Below, in pieces: positions 35,446 through 45,432 of a stretch of 64,000 nucleotides of DNA. The stretch spans positions 3,596,001 to 3,660,000 of the forward strand of contig NZ_CP010797.1 in the NCBI RefSeq assembly GCF_000954115.1. The letters run 5' to 3'. Under the pieces are notes generated by a model, which worked only from the letters and a program-made list of their open reading frames with translations, was not told where the DNA came from and searched no databases. The translations under genes and the position numbers were made by a program. This DNA is from Rhodococcus sp. B7740 (GTDB lineage Bacteria; Actinomycetota; Actinomycetes; Mycobacteriales; Mycobacteriaceae). The first letter of the stretch is position 1. Every line of letters begins with the position of its first letter.

Positions 35446-37677
35446 ATGAACACGAAGGTCGCTGCGCCCTTCGCCATGCACACCAAACGGATCGCCGGAC
35501 TGGTGGCAGTGGTCGTCGTCGCGAGCACCGTCTTCGTTCTCGGCGACGACGGAGTGCGGGCCGGTGTCCTCGCGACCGTCGCCGTCGGTTCGGTACTGGC
35601 CATCAGCGCCGCGATCCGTCGATACCGTCCCGACGACTCGCGCTGTTGGTGGGCACTGTTCGGCGCCTCGGTGCTGTTCATGTTCGGGGTCTCGCTGCGC
35701 AGCGATCCCACCGCACTGAGTCATTCGTTCCCGCTGCTGCCGGATCTGTTCACGCTGACCGGGTACGCACTCGTCGGGTACGCACTCTCGCGGTGGATCC
35801 GAGATCGTCAGTCGATCGACGACATCACTCCGCTCGTCGACGCCGGCCTGATCTTTCTCGGCACCCTGTTCCTGTCGTGGTTGCTGTTCATCTCCCCGGG
35901 CCTCGAATCTCCTCGTTCATCGGCATCGACGGTGGTCAACGGTTTGTATCCGGCGATCGACGCAGCGCTGATCACCTTGACCACTTACCTGCTGTTCTCG
36001 TCCAAGCCCCGTACCGTTGCGCTGCAGTGGGCCCTGATCGCACTCGTCGCGACACTGGTCGGCGACGTCTCGTACGCCTTCGCGGCCACCACCGACGACG
36101 CTCCGTCCTCGGGATTGCTCGACGGCATCTACCTCTTCGCGTATCTCTCCCTGGCGATGACCGCCCTCGATCCGTCGATGCGCACCGTCTCGCAGCGGCA
36201 GACTCCTGCACCGGCGCACAGCAGCCGCCGCGTCGTGTTCGTGGTGACGCTGCTGGTCGTCTGCGCCACGGTGCCGCTGCTGGGCTCGGCAGTGTCCACC
36301 GGAGATCTGATCGTCCGGTCCCTGTTGCTCGCATCGATCCTGGTGGGCGCATTCCTACGCGGCGAGCGTGCGCTGACCCGAGTGCAGGTCGGCGAGGAGC
36401 ACGCGAAATACCTGGCCGCTCACGACCTGTTGACCGGCCTACCGAACCGCACGATGCTCGACGAGGAGTTCACCCGGCTCGAGCGGACCCAGACTCCGGG
36501 ACGCACGTGCGTCCTGTTCGTCGACCTCGACAACTTCAAGATGGTCAACGACTCGTACGGCCACCGCGTCGGCGACGAACTCATCGTGGCCGCAGCGGGA
36601 CGCATTCGCGCCGCAGTCGGTGCCACCGACACCGTGGTCAGGTACGCCGGTGACGAGTTCGTCGTGCTGACCCGCCGCGATCGCGGTGGAGCGGAAGCGT
36701 TGGCCCGACGCATCATCGATCGGACGAACGAGCCGTTCCCCCTGAGCGCCGCGACGGCATATGTCACGGCCTCGGTGGGAATCGCAGACGCGGACCGATT
36801 GCACGACGCCATCCGCGAGGCCGACACCGCGATGTATCACGCCAAATCGCTCGGTGCGGCGCGGTACGCGTTCTTCGACGAGTCGCTGCGTGCGCGAGCG
36901 ACGTCCGCGATCGAGACCGCCACCGCATTGCGCGGCGCGATCAGACGCGGCGAGCTCGAGGTGTACTACCAGCCGATCATCGAGACCACCTCGCGCACCA
37001 CCGTCGTCTACGAGGCACTCGTGCGCTGGAACTGGCAGGGGCGAGTGCGCACCCCCAACGAGTTCATCCCGATCGCCGAATCGACCAATCTCATCAAGGA
37101 GATCGGCGAATGGGTGCTGCGCACCTCGATTTCGGATCTGGTGACACTGCGTTCCAACGGGCAGAAAGTCACCATGTCGGTGAACGTGTCCCCGCTGCAG
37201 CTTCGAGACGATTCGTTGCCGGTCATCGTCGCCCGACTACTCGACACGTACGGCCTCCACGGAGCAGATCTGGCCCTCGAGATCACCGAGAGCGTCCTGA
37301 TCGACGACATGGGCACGGCGAAGAGCGTTCTCGACCGACTCGCCGCGATGGGTGTGCTCATCGTTCTCGACGACTTCGGTATCGGCTACTCCTCGCTGAG
37401 CAGGCTGCGCGCGATGCCGATCGCGCTGCTGAAGATCGACAAGTCCTTCGTTCACGAGATCGGCAGTTCGGAATCGGACACTCAGCTGATTCGCGCCATC
37501 GTCGCCATGGCGTCGGCGCTGCCGGTGGCCACGGTGGCCGAGGGCGTCGAGACCGAGGAGCAGGCTGCGATCATCGAGGCTCTCGAATGCCGCTTCGCGC
37601 AGGGCTTTCTGTTCGGTAGACCTGCACCCGTCGCACACTGGCTTCTCGAATCCGCCGAGACCCGTCCCGGCAGGTGA
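35446..37677 (+). CDS. membrane-bound GGDEF-EAL bifunctional cyclic-di-GMP protein
   Basis: A 743-aa protein with an N-terminal membrane region (about eight to ten segments, residues 15-300) and a cytosolic GGDEF domain (about 320-480) followed by an EAL domain (about 490-735). The diguanylate cyclase site reads RYAGDEFVVL, an AGDEF variant that many active enzymes tolerate. The phosphodiesterase domain has YEALVRW, DDFGIGYSSLSRL, LKIDKSFV and AEGVETEEQ, so both activities are possible. The ribosome site AGGAAG precedes the ATG. It probably senses an envelope signal and changes c-di-GMP level. It stands alone between a damaged gene and a peptidase. Confidence 0.93.
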   Translation: MNTKVAAPFAMHTKRIAGLVAVVVVASTVFVLGDDGVRAGVLATVAVGSVLAISAAIRRYRPDDSRCWWALFGASVLFMFGVSLRSDPTALSHSFPLLPDLFTLTGYALVGYALSRWIRDRQSIDDITPLVDAGLIFLGTLFLSWLLFISPGLESPRSSASTVVNGLYPAIDAALITLTTYLLFSSKPRTVALQWALIALVATLVGDVSYAFAATTDDAPSSGLLDGIYLFAYLSLAMTALDPSMRTVSQRQTPAPAHSSRRVVFVVTLLVVCATVPLLGSAVSTGDLIVRSLLLASILVGAFLRGERALTRVQVGEEHAKYLAAHDLLTGLPNRTMLDEEFTRLERTQTPGRTCVLFVDLDNFKMVNDSYGHRVGDELIVAAAGRIRAAVGATDTVVRYAGDEFVVLTRRDRGGAEALARRIIDRTNEPFPLSAATAYVTASVGIADADRLHDAIREADTAMYHAKSLGAARYAFFDESLRARATSAIETATALRGAIRRGELEVYYQPIIETTSRTTVVYEALVRWNWQGRVRTPNEFIPIAESTNLIKEIGEWVLRTSISDLVTLRSNGQKVTMSVNVSPLQLRDDSLPVIVARLLDTYGLHGADLALEITESVLIDDMGTAKSVLDRLAAMGVLIVLDDFGIGYSSLSRLRAMPIALLKIDKSFVHEIGSSESDTQLIRAIVAMASALPVATVAEGVETEEQAAIIEALECRFAQGFLFGRPAPVAHWLLESAETRPGR

Positions 37678-37698
37678 TCCGGATGTTAGCGTCGGGCG

Positions 37699-39630
37699 GT
37701 GTCTGCAATAGGAGTGCACCGCTCGACTGTCCTTGCCTGTGCCCTGCTGCTGGTGCCGCTCGCCGCGTGCAGTAGCGGCGAGAGCACCGATCCCGACTCC
37801 GCGGCCGAGAACAGCTGTGTCCTCGGCGCCAGTGGAGGTACGCCCGTGAACGCGACGCCGAGCGCGAGTTCGGGCGACATCTCCACCAATCCCGAAGTGG
37901 CGACCGGGTATCGATCGAACATGAGCCCGGTGGAGACGCCTTCGTACTCCGTCTCGACGGCCAACCCGGTCTCCACCGAGGCCGCGTGTGCGGTTCTGCG
38001 CGACGGCGGCACCGCGGCCGACGCCCTGATCGTTGCGCAGACCGTGCTCGGCCTCGTCGAGCCGCAGTCCTCGGGCATCGGCGGCGGAGCCTTCCTGATG
38101 TACTACGACGCGGCCACCGGTGAAGTACAGAGCTACGACGGCCGCGAGACCGCTCCGATGAGTGCCACCGGGGACTATCTGCGGTATATCGACGACGTCA
38201 ATCGCACTCTGCCGCAACCCGATGCCCGTTCCAGTGGGCGGTCGATCGGCGTTCCTGGAGTGCTGCGCATGCTCGAGCAGGCCCACGACGATCACGGGAC
38301 CAAGCAGTGGGGCGACCTGTTCCAGCCCGCAATCGGTCTCGCCGACAACGGAATCGAGATCAGCCCGCGCATGGCGTCCTCCATTGCCGACTCGGCACCG
38401 AAGCTCGCCCTCGATCCCGCGTCCAAGGAGTACTTCCTGCAGCCGGACGGCACCGGCAAGCCGGCCGGGACGGTTCTGAACAACCCGGCGATGTCGAAGA
38501 CGCTCTCCGCCATCGCAACCGGTGGTGCCGACGCCTTCTACACCGGTGACATCGCGCAGGCCATCGTCGATGCGACCGCCGACACCACCGCAGGCCGTAC
38601 CCCCGGACAGATCACGCTGGAGGATCTCGCCGCGTACGAGCCCAAGACCCGCACGGCCGTGTGCACGCAGTACCGCGACCATGACATCTGCGGCATGCCC
38701 GGTCCGTCCTCGGGTGGTATCGCGGTGGCGTCGACGATGGGCATTCTGTCGAACTTCGATCTGGCGCAGTACGCCCCGACGGGGATGGACGCCAACGGCG
38801 GAACCCCCACGGCCGAGGGCGTACACCTGATCGCCGAGGCCGAGCGCCTCGCCTACGCCGATCGTGACAAGTACGTCGCCGATCCGGACTTCGTTCCCCT
38901 GCCCGGTGGCTCGCCCGATGCACTGCTCGATCCCGAATACCTCAGCGAGCGAGCAGGACTGATCGACGAGGGCAGGTCGATGGGCACAGCGCAACCCGGC
39001 GACTTCGGCCCGGTGCCGTTCGCCTCGTCCACCGATCCCGAGTACGGCACCAGCCACATCTCCGTCGTCGACAGCCAGGGCAACGCGGCCTCGATGACGA
39101 CGACCGTCGAGTCGGCCTTCGGCTCGTTCCACATGGTCGACGGCTTCCTGCTGAACAATCAGCTCACCGACTTCGCGGCATCACCGGTGGCCGAGGACGG
39201 CACGCCGGTGGCCAACCGCGTCGAGCCGGGGAAGCGTCCGCGCAGCTCGATGGCTCCGACGCTGGTCTTCGACCGGGGCGACGACGGTGCGCGCGGCGAT
39301 CTGGTACTCGTCGCCGGCTCTCCCGGTGGTTCGGTGATCATCCAGTTCGTCGTCAAAACATTGGTGGGACTGCTCGATTGGGGCATGGATCCGCAGCAGG
39401 CGGTGTCGATGGTCGACTTCGGTGCGGCCAACACACCGTCGACCAATTACGGCGGCGAACACCCGAACGTCTCGGGCGAGAACGACCCGGTGGTGGTGAA
39501 GCTGCGCGAGATGGGCCACCAGGTGTCGGTCGCAGACCAGTCCAGTGGACTGAGTGCGCTACAGCGAACCGACGGTGGCTGGATCGGTGGAGCCGACCCC
39601 CGCCGCGAGGGTGAGGTACTCGGCGGATAG
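37699..39630 (+). CDS. ggt: gamma-glutamyltransferase, lipoprotein type
   Basis: A 643-aa Ntn-hydrolase precursor that cleaves gamma-glutamyl bonds of glutathione-like thiols. The signal peptide ends in a lipobox (VPLAAC, Cys at about 25), so it is exported and lipid-anchored. The substrate Arg-type region GRETAPMSA and the self-cleavage Thr in EYGTSHISVVD (new N-terminus) are present, as are GPSSGGIAV and GSPGGSVIIQ. The start is GTG 37699, 21 bp after the GGDEF-EAL stop. The length is slightly above average because of the linker after the lipobox. Confidence 0.94.
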   Translation: MSAIGVHRSTVLACALLLVPLAACSSGESTDPDSAAENSCVLGASGGTPVNATPSASSGDISTNPEVATGYRSNMSPVETPSYSVSTANPVSTEAACAVLRDGGTAADALIVAQTVLGLVEPQSSGIGGGAFLMYYDAATGEVQSYDGRETAPMSATGDYLRYIDDVNRTLPQPDARSSGRSIGVPGVLRMLEQAHDDHGTKQWGDLFQPAIGLADNGIEISPRMASSIADSAPKLALDPASKEYFLQPDGTGKPAGTVLNNPAMSKTLSAIATGGADAFYTGDIAQAIVDATADTTAGRTPGQITLEDLAAYEPKTRTAVCTQYRDHDICGMPGPSSGGIAVASTMGILSNFDLAQYAPTGMDANGGTPTAEGVHLIAEAERLAYADRDKYVADPDFVPLPGGSPDALLDPEYLSERAGLIDEGRSMGTAQPGDFGPVPFASSTDPEYGTSHISVVDSQGNAASMTTTVESAFGSFHMVDGFLLNNQLTDFAASPVAEDGTPVANRVEPGKRPRSSMAPTLVFDRGDDGARGDLVLVAGSPGGSVIIQFVVKTLVGLLDWGMDPQQAVSMVDFGAANTPSTNYGGEHPNVSGENDPVVVKLREMGHQVSVADQSSGLSALQRTDGGWIGGADPRREGEVLGG

Positions 39631-39634
39631 CCGC

Positions 39635-39651
39635 GAGCGCGGGTAGCGCTC
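39635..39651. terminator. bidirectional hairpin between ggt and kdpE
   Basis: GAGCGC-GGGTA-GCGCTC forms a 6-bp perfect stem with a 5-nt loop between two convergent genes, touching the kdpE stop. It is short but GC-rich and could end both transcripts. Confidence 0.45.
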
Positions 39652-40327
39652 AGGGCACGAATCGGTAACCCATACCGGTTTCGGTGATGAGGTGCACCGG
39701 GGAGGCCGGGTCACGTTCGAGTTTCTGTCGCAGTTGGCCGAGATAGATTCGTAGATAGTGCGTTTCGCGCTCGTGGCCGGGTCCCCAGACGGTGCGCAGA
39801 ATGTCCTTCTGCGACACCAGCTTGCCCTCGTTGCGTACCAGCAGTTCGAGTACACCCCACTCGGTGCGGGTCAGGTGCACGTTCGCACCATCTCGCACAA
39901 CGGTTTTCGTAGCGAGATCGACGGTGAAGTCCGCGGTGACGACGACGGGGTCGGCGACGGAGTGCGGTCCGCGGCGCAGTGCTGCGCGCAATCGGGCCAG
40001 CAGCTCGTCCATGCCGAAGGGCTTGGTGACGAAGTCGTCGGCACCGGCGTCGAGCGCTTCGACGGTATCTGCGGAATCGGTGCGCGCCGAGAGCACCAGG
40101 ATCGGTACGTCGCTCCAGCCGCGGAGCCCAGCGATCACGTCGATTCCGTCGATGTCGGGCAGTCCGAGGTCGAGAATCACGATGTCCGGGTGGAAGTTCG
40201 CGGCCACCCGCAGCGCCTCACCGCCGCTCGCCGCGCTGACCACCTCGAACCCACGCACGTTGAGATTGATCCGCAACGCCCGCACGATCTGCGGCTCGTC
40301 GTCGACGACGAGCACCCGCACCTTCAC
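39650..40327 (-). CDS. kdpE: two-component response regulator KdpE
   Basis: An OmpR-family regulator of 225 aa. The receiver domain has the acidic pocket VVDDEP, the phosphorylation site D53 in VILDLGLPD and K in VTKPFG. The C-terminal winged helix includes LTRTEWGVLELLVRNEGKLV. Its ATG overlaps the kdpD stop by 4 bp. It activates kdpFABC under potassium limitation or osmotic stress; repeats at 47203-47222 are the likely target. Confidence 0.96.
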   Translation of the reverse strand: MKVRVLVVDDEPQIVRALRINLNVRGFEVVSAASGGEALRVAANFHPDIVILDLGLPDIDGIDVIAGLRGWSDVPILVLSARTDSADTVEALDAGADDFVTKPFGMDELLARLRAALRRGPHSVADPVVVTADFTVDLATKTVVRDGANVHLTRTEWGVLELLVRNEGKLVSQKDILRTVWGPGHERETHYLRIYLGQLRQKLERDPASPVHLITETGMGYRFVP

Positions 40328-42792
40328 CTGCTCGCCGCCTTCAACTCGACCGTCATCGTCAGCCCGCCGCCGACGGTGTTCGATGCCGTGACGGTACCGC
40401 CCATCGCACGCACGAATCCCCGCACCACCGACAATCCGAGCCCGACGCCCACCGAGTTGTCCCGATCACCGAGACGTTGGAACGCGTCGAACATCGTGTC
40501 CTCGGCACCCTCGGCGATGCCGGGTCCGTGGTCGGCGACGGAGATACTGGCCCACTCACCATGCGCGGCGGCACTGACGGTGATGTCGCCGACGGGGGCG
40601 TAGCGGGCACTGTTGTTCACCAGATTCGCGAGCACCCGTTCGAGCAGGCCCGGGTCGGCCAGTACCTCCACATCGCCCACCTCGACACGCACTCGGTCGT
40701 CCGCCCCGACCAGCGCGCCACCGAGCACGTCGTCGACGAACACCGGACGCAGGCTCGGCTGCACGACGCCTGCCTGAAGCCGCGAGGAATCGAGCAGATT
40801 GCTCACCAGAGCGGTCAACTGATCGGCCGATTCGTCGATCGTCGCGAGCAATTCGTCGGTGTCCTCGGGCGAGAACTGAACGTCGGTGCTGCGCAGAGAC
40901 GAGGATGCCGCCTTCACCGCCGACAGTGGTGTCCGCAGATCGTGGCTGACGGCCGAGAGCAATGCTCGACGCAACGCGTCGGCCTCGGCGAGAGCGTTGG
41001 CTCGGCTGGCCTCCTCGGCGAGACGGCCCTGCCGAACCATGCCGGCGGCCTGGTTGGCCACTGCCGCGAGTACCCGCCGATCGTGCGCGTGTGTGCGTTC
41101 GCCGACGAGCAACAACGTGAAGTCGCCTGCGTCGACCTCGGTGTCGGCCCCGGCACGATCGACGGGAGCCTGCGCACCTGCGCTACCGACGATGGACCCG
41201 GACTGGTTGTCCCACAGAGCCACTCCGCTCTGGCGGTACGTTTCGCGGGCGCGTTCGAGCAGGGCGGTCAGGTCGGCTCCGCGCAGCACCGATCCGGCGA
41301 ACAGCGTCAACAGTTCGGCTTCCTGGGTCGCCCGCCGTGCCTGACGCGTGCGTCGGGCTGCCGCGTCGACGAGCGCAGCGACGGCGACGGCGACGAGGAG
41401 CAGCACGACGGTGACGACGAAGTTGTCGGGCTCGGCGATGGTGAGGCTGTATCGGGGGGTGGTGAAGAAGTAGTTGAGCAGGAAGCCCGCGATCAGCGCC
41501 GACAGCGCCGCCGGCGCAACCCCTCCCAGCAGTGCGACGCACAGCACCACCATGAAGAACAGAGCGCTCTCACCGCTCGAGTCGAAGTCCGGACCGACCG
41601 TGCTGAGCACTGCCGCGGCCAGGCAGGGCACCAGAACAGCGGCGACCCACGCCAGAATGCGGCGCCGTCCCGAGTCGACCTGCACCCCCCATCGCCGGGC
41701 CTGCTCGGCGTGAGTGACCATGTGCACGTCGATCTTTCCCGAGTTCTGCACCACTGCCGCGCCGATGCCCTCGTCCAGGATTCGGGCGGCACGTGACCGT
41801 CTCGAGGTGCCGATCACCAACTGGGTTGCGTTGACGCCGCGGGCGAAGTCGAGCAGGGTCGACGGCACGTCGTCGCCGACGACGCTGTGGACGCTGGCCC
41901 CGAGACCGGCGGCGAGCTTGCGCACCGAACCCATCTGCGGTGCCGACACACCCATCAACCCGTCACCGCGGACGATGTGCAGCACCATCAGCTCCGCACT
42001 GGACTTCGAGGCGATCCGACTCGCCCGGCGGAGCAGCGTTTCCGATTCCGGTCCTCCGGTCACTGCCACCACCACGCGCTCGCGTGCCTCCCACGTGTCG
42101 GTGATGCGATTGTCCTTGCGGTACTTCACCAGTGCCGCGTCGACCTGATCGGCGATCCACAGCAGTGCGAGCTCACGCAGCGCGGTGAGGTTGCCACCGC
42201 GGAAGTAGTTGCTCAGTGCGGCGTCGACCTTCTCGGCAGCGTAGACGTTGCCGTGTCGCAACCTGCTGCGCAGCGCCTCGGGGGTGATGTCGACCAACTC
42301 GACCTCGTCGGCGGCTCGAACGACGCTGTCGGGCACCGTCTCCCGTTGCGGAACTCCGGTGATCTGCTGCACCACGTCGTTGAGCGATTCGAGGTGCTGC
42401 ACGTTGAGGGTGGAGATGACATCGATGCCCGCGTCGAGCAGTACCTCGACGTCCTGCCACCGCTTGCCGTGCACACTCCCCGGCGTGTTGGTATGCGCCA
42501 GTTCGTCGACGAGCACCACCTGCGGCTGTCGGGCCAGGACGGCGTCGAGGTCCAGTTCCTGCGCCGAGGACCCGCGATAGTGGACGGTCGCCATCGGCAG
42601 CACTTCGATGCCGTCGAGTGCGTCTATCGTCCGCGCGCGGCCGTGGGTCTCGACCACCGCGGCCACGACGTCGCAACCCCGGCTCCGCAGTCGGTGCGCC
42701 TCGCCGAGCATGGCGAAGGTCTTGCCGACTCCGGGTGCAGCGCCGAGGTAGATCCGCAGCTCACCCCTGTCCGCCACAGCCTGTCTCCTCAC
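40324..42792 (-). CDS. kdpD: potassium-sensing histidine kinase KdpD
   Basis: An 822-aa sensor kinase. The N-terminal KdpD domain has a Walker A-like GAAPGVGKTFAML and VLVDELAHTNTPGS. A universal-stress-like domain (about 230-360), four membrane segments (about 385-490) and a GAF-like region follow. Then come the HisKA site SHDLRTPLSAV and HATPase motifs (LVNNSARYAP, VADHGPGI, GVGLGLSVV). The start at 42792 overlaps kdpC by 32 bp; a GTG at 42777 (V-A-D-R-G-E-L) is an alternative. It phosphorylates KdpE. Confidence 0.96.
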   Translation of the reverse strand: MRRQAVADRGELRIYLGAAPGVGKTFAMLGEAHRLRSRGCDVVAAVVETHGRARTIDALDGIEVLPMATVHYRGSSAQELDLDAVLARQPQVVLVDELAHTNTPGSVHGKRWQDVEVLLDAGIDVISTLNVQHLESLNDVVQQITGVPQRETVPDSVVRAADEVELVDITPEALRSRLRHGNVYAAEKVDAALSNYFRGGNLTALRELALLWIADQVDAALVKYRKDNRITDTWEARERVVVAVTGGPESETLLRRASRIASKSSAELMVLHIVRGDGLMGVSAPQMGSVRKLAAGLGASVHSVVGDDVPSTLLDFARGVNATQLVIGTSRRSRAARILDEGIGAAVVQNSGKIDVHMVTHAEQARRWGVQVDSGRRRILAWVAAVLVPCLAAAVLSTVGPDFDSSGESALFFMVVLCVALLGGVAPAALSALIAGFLLNYFFTTPRYSLTIAEPDNFVVTVVLLLVAVAVAALVDAAARRTRQARRATQEAELLTLFAGSVLRGADLTALLERARETYRQSGVALWDNQSGSIVGSAGAQAPVDRAGADTEVDAGDFTLLLVGERTHAHDRRVLAAVANQAAGMVRQGRLAEEASRANALAEADALRRALLSAVSHDLRTPLSAVKAASSSLRSTDVQFSPEDTDELLATIDESADQLTALVSNLLDSSRLQAGVVQPSLRPVFVDDVLGGALVGADDRVRVEVGDVEVLADPGLLERVLANLVNNSARYAPVGDITVSAAAHGEWASISVADHGPGIAEGAEDTMFDAFQRLGDRDNSVGVGLGLSVVRGFVRAMGGTVTASNTVGGGLTMTVELKAASR

Positions 42793-43417
42793 CCGGCCGG
42801 TATGTGTCCCGTAGTGCCAGGTTCAACTCCGGAACGTTCACCGCTTCGGCACCGAGTACACCGTACTGCGGTCCGTGGGTGTACTCGGCGACCAGAGCCT
42901 CGACATCGCTCACCGACGCTCCGTTGACCTGCGCCACGCGCGCGACCTGGATGGCCGCATACGCGGGACTGATGTCGGGATCGATACCCGAGCCGGAACC
43001 GGTGACGGCGTCGGGCGGTACCGCCGACGGGTCGACGTTCTCGCGGTCGGCGATGGCGACGCGGCGTTGCTCGACGAACGACGCCAGGACCTCGCTGGAC
43101 GGTCCCTGATTGGTCGGCAGCGCAGCCGCGGGATCCCCGGGGGCGAACGGGTCGTCGTCCGACACCGACCCGGTGACGCGGGTGTGGAAGTACGGATCCG
43201 GCTCTCCCGGAGCGACCTGCGGATCGACGCCGATCAGCGAGCTTCCGACGACGCAGCCCTCGGCGTCGCGCAGCGGCGAACCCTCGGCGGAGTCGGTGCC
43301 GATGCGGCTGATGCCCCAGACCACGGCCGGGTAGCCGATGCCGAGAATGACGGTCAATGCCAGCAGCACTGCGAAGCCTGCCACGACCTGGCGGAGAAAT
43401 CCCTGTACGAAGCGCAT
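42761..43417 (-). CDS. kdpC: potassium-transporting ATPase subunit KdpC
   Basis: A 218-aa single-span subunit that assembles with KdpA and KdpB and raises ATP affinity. One N-terminal membrane helix is followed by a periplasmic-side domain with GSSLIG, YFHTRVTGS, GSGSGIDPDISPAYA and Q-V-x-R-V-A. It starts 2 bp after the kdpB stop. The C-terminus (P-G-E-E-T-G-C-G-G-Q-G) overlaps the kdpD start. Confidence 0.95.
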   Translation of the reverse strand: MRFVQGFLRQVVAGFAVLLALTVILGIGYPAVVWGISRIGTDSAEGSPLRDAEGCVVGSSLIGVDPQVAPGEPDPYFHTRVTGSVSDDDPFAPGDPAAALPTNQGPSSEVLASFVEQRRVAIADRENVDPSAVPPDAVTGSGSGIDPDISPAYAAIQVARVAQVNGASVSDVEALVAEYTHGPQYGVLGAEAVNVPELNLALRDTYRPGEETGCGGQG

Positions 43418-43419
43418 GG

Positions 43420-45432
43420 TCAGCCTATCCCTGGAATGTGTCGAACGAGTAGATCGATGAGCCAGATCCCGACGAAGGGGCTGATGACGCCGCCGACGCC
43501 GTACACCAACAGATTTCGGCGCAGCAGTGCTGCCGCCGAGGCCGAGGTGTACCGAACACCTTTGAGCGCCAACGGAATCAGTGCGACGATCACCAGCGCA
43601 TTGAAGATCACCGCCGACAGGATCGCCGATTCCGGCGTCGCCAGATGCATGATGTTCAGTCCACCCAGCTGCGGATAGACGGTGGAGAACATCGCCGGCA
43701 GAATCGCGAAGTACTTCGCCAGATCGTTGGCGAGGGAGAACGTCGTCAGCGCACCACGGGTGATGAGGAGCTGCTTGCCGATCTCGACGATCTCGATCAG
43801 TTTGGTCGGGTCGGAATCGAGGTCGACCATGTTGCCGGCTTCCTTGGCCGCAGAGGTGCCGGTGTTCATCGCGACACCGACGTCGGCCTGCGCCAGAGCC
43901 GGCGCGTCGTTGGTACCGTCGCCGGTCATCGCGACCAGCCTGCCGCCCTCCTGCTCCTGCCGGATGAGCGTGAGCTTGTCCTCGGGGGTCGCCTCGGCCA
44001 GGTAGTCGTCGACGCCTGCCTCGGCGGCGATGGCCTTGGCGGTGAGTGGATTGTCGCCGGTGACCATCACCGTCCGAATTCCCATGGCGCGCAGTTGAGC
44101 GAACCGCTCGGCGATGCCCGGCTTGACCACATCGGAGAGTTCGACGACGCCGAGAGCGCGCGCAGCAGAACCGGTTTCGCGGACGGCAACCACCAGCGGG
44201 GTACCGCCGTTCTGGGCGATGTCGTGCACGGTGGCGTCGAGGTCCGTTGTGCCGCCGCCCTCACGAATCCAGCCGTAGACCGAATCTGCTGCACCCTTGC
44301 GGATCTCCATGCCCGGTAGATCCAGACCGCTCATCCGGGTCTGCGCGGTGAAGGCCACGAACTCGCCGCGCTCGGATTCGCCTTCTGTCGTTACGGATTC
44401 GAAGTCACGCTCGACCAGTTCGACGATGCTGCGCCCCTCGGGGGTACCGTCGGCCAACGACGACAACCGGGCGGCGCGCGCCAGCTCGACGGCATCGATT
44501 CCCGTAGCCGGGTGCAGTCCGGTCGCGCGCCGATTACCGAAGGTGATGGTTCCGGTCTTGTCCATCAGCAACGTGTCGATGTCACCTGCCGCTTCCACGG
44601 CACGGCCGGACATCGCCAGTACGTTGCGTTGCACCAACCGGTCCATTCCCGCGATGCCGATGGCCGAGAGCAGTGCCCCGATGGTCGTCGGAATCAGGCA
44701 GACCAACAGCGCGATCAGCTGGATGGGATCCTGCTGCTGCCCTGCGTAATCGGACATCGGACCGATGGCCACCACCGCGAAGAGGAACACGATCGTCAGC
44801 GAGGCGAGCAGGATGTTCAGAGCGATCTCGTTCGGCGTCTTCTGCCGAGCCGCGCCCTCGACGAGGGCGATCATCCGATCCACGAACGTCTCACCCTGGG
44901 CTGCAGTGATTTTCACGACGATCTCGTCGGAGAGCACGATGGTGCCGCCGGTGACTGCGGATCGATCGCCGCCGGACTCGCGGACCACGGGTGCCGACTC
45001 GCCGGTGATCGCGGATTCGTCGACGGTGGCGATGCCCTCGATGACGTCACCGTCACCGGGGATGACCTCGCCTGCCGAGACGATCACCTCGTCGCCGACA
45101 TTCAGTTCCGCACCGGCCACCTCGGTGACGACGAATTCGGCACCGGAGGGAGTGCGTCGTCGAGCAACGGTGTCCTGCTTCACTTTACGTAAGCTTGCTG
45201 CCTGAGCCTTGCCGCGCCCTTCGGCGACGGACTCGGCAAGGTTGGCGAAGAGCACGGTGAACCACAACCACCCGGTGACGAACCACGCGAACACCGACGG
45301 TTCGGCGATCGAGAGGACGGTGGTGACGATGGAGCCGAGGAAGACGACGAACATGACCGGGTTGCGGGCCAAGTGCCGTGGATCGAGTTTGCGGAACGCT
45401 CCGGGTACGGCCGTTCTCAGTGACAGGTTCAT
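43420..45432 (-). CDS. kdpB: potassium-transporting P-type ATPase catalytic subunit KdpB
   Basis: A 670-aa P-type ATPase. The phosphorylated Asp is D291 in [10 protein letters not shown]; the actuator loop TGES is at 143-146 and the hinge is [16 protein letters not shown]. The serine of TGES is a known inhibitory phosphorylation site in E. coli KdpB. The start is ATG 45432, in a 4-bp overlap with the kdpA stop; the frame is open far upstream but that part is antisense to nothing and simply shadows kdpA. The length is that of the family. Confidence 0.97.
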   Translation of the reverse strand: MNLSLRTAVPGAFRKLDPRHLARNPVMFVVFLGSIVTTVLSIAEPSVFAWFVTGWLWFTVLFANLAESVAEGRGKAQAASLRKVKQDTVARRRTPSGAEFVVTEVAGAELNVGDEVIVSAGEVIPGDGDVIEGIATVDESAITGESAPVVRESGGDRSAVTGGTIVLSDEIVVKITAAQGETFVDRMIALVEGAARQKTPNEIALNILLASLTIVFLFAVVAIGPMSDYAGQQQDPIQLIALLVCLIPTTIGALLSAIGIAGMDRLVQRNVLAMSGRAVEAAGDIDTLLMDKTGTITFGNRRATGLHPATGIDAVELARAARLSSLADGTPEGRSIVELVERDFESVTTEGESERGEFVAFTAQTRMSGLDLPGMEIRKGAADSVYGWIREGGGTTDLDATVHDIAQNGGTPLVVAVRETGSAARALGVVELSDVVKPGIAERFAQLRAMGIRTVMVTGDNPLTAKAIAAEAGVDDYLAEATPEDKLTLIRQEQEGGRLVAMTGDGTNDAPALAQADVGVAMNTGTSAAKEAGNMVDLDSDPTKLIEIVEIGKQLLITRGALTTFSLANDLAKYFAILPAMFSTVYPQLGGLNIMHLATPESAILSAVIFNALVIVALIPLALKGVRYTSASAAALLRRNLLVYGVGGVISPFVGIWLIDLLVRHIPGIG

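Noticed and set aside
36640..36680. Inactive GGDEF because the motif reads AGDEF
   Set aside because: Many active diguanylate cyclases tolerate Ala or other small residues at the first position, so inactivity cannot be claimed.
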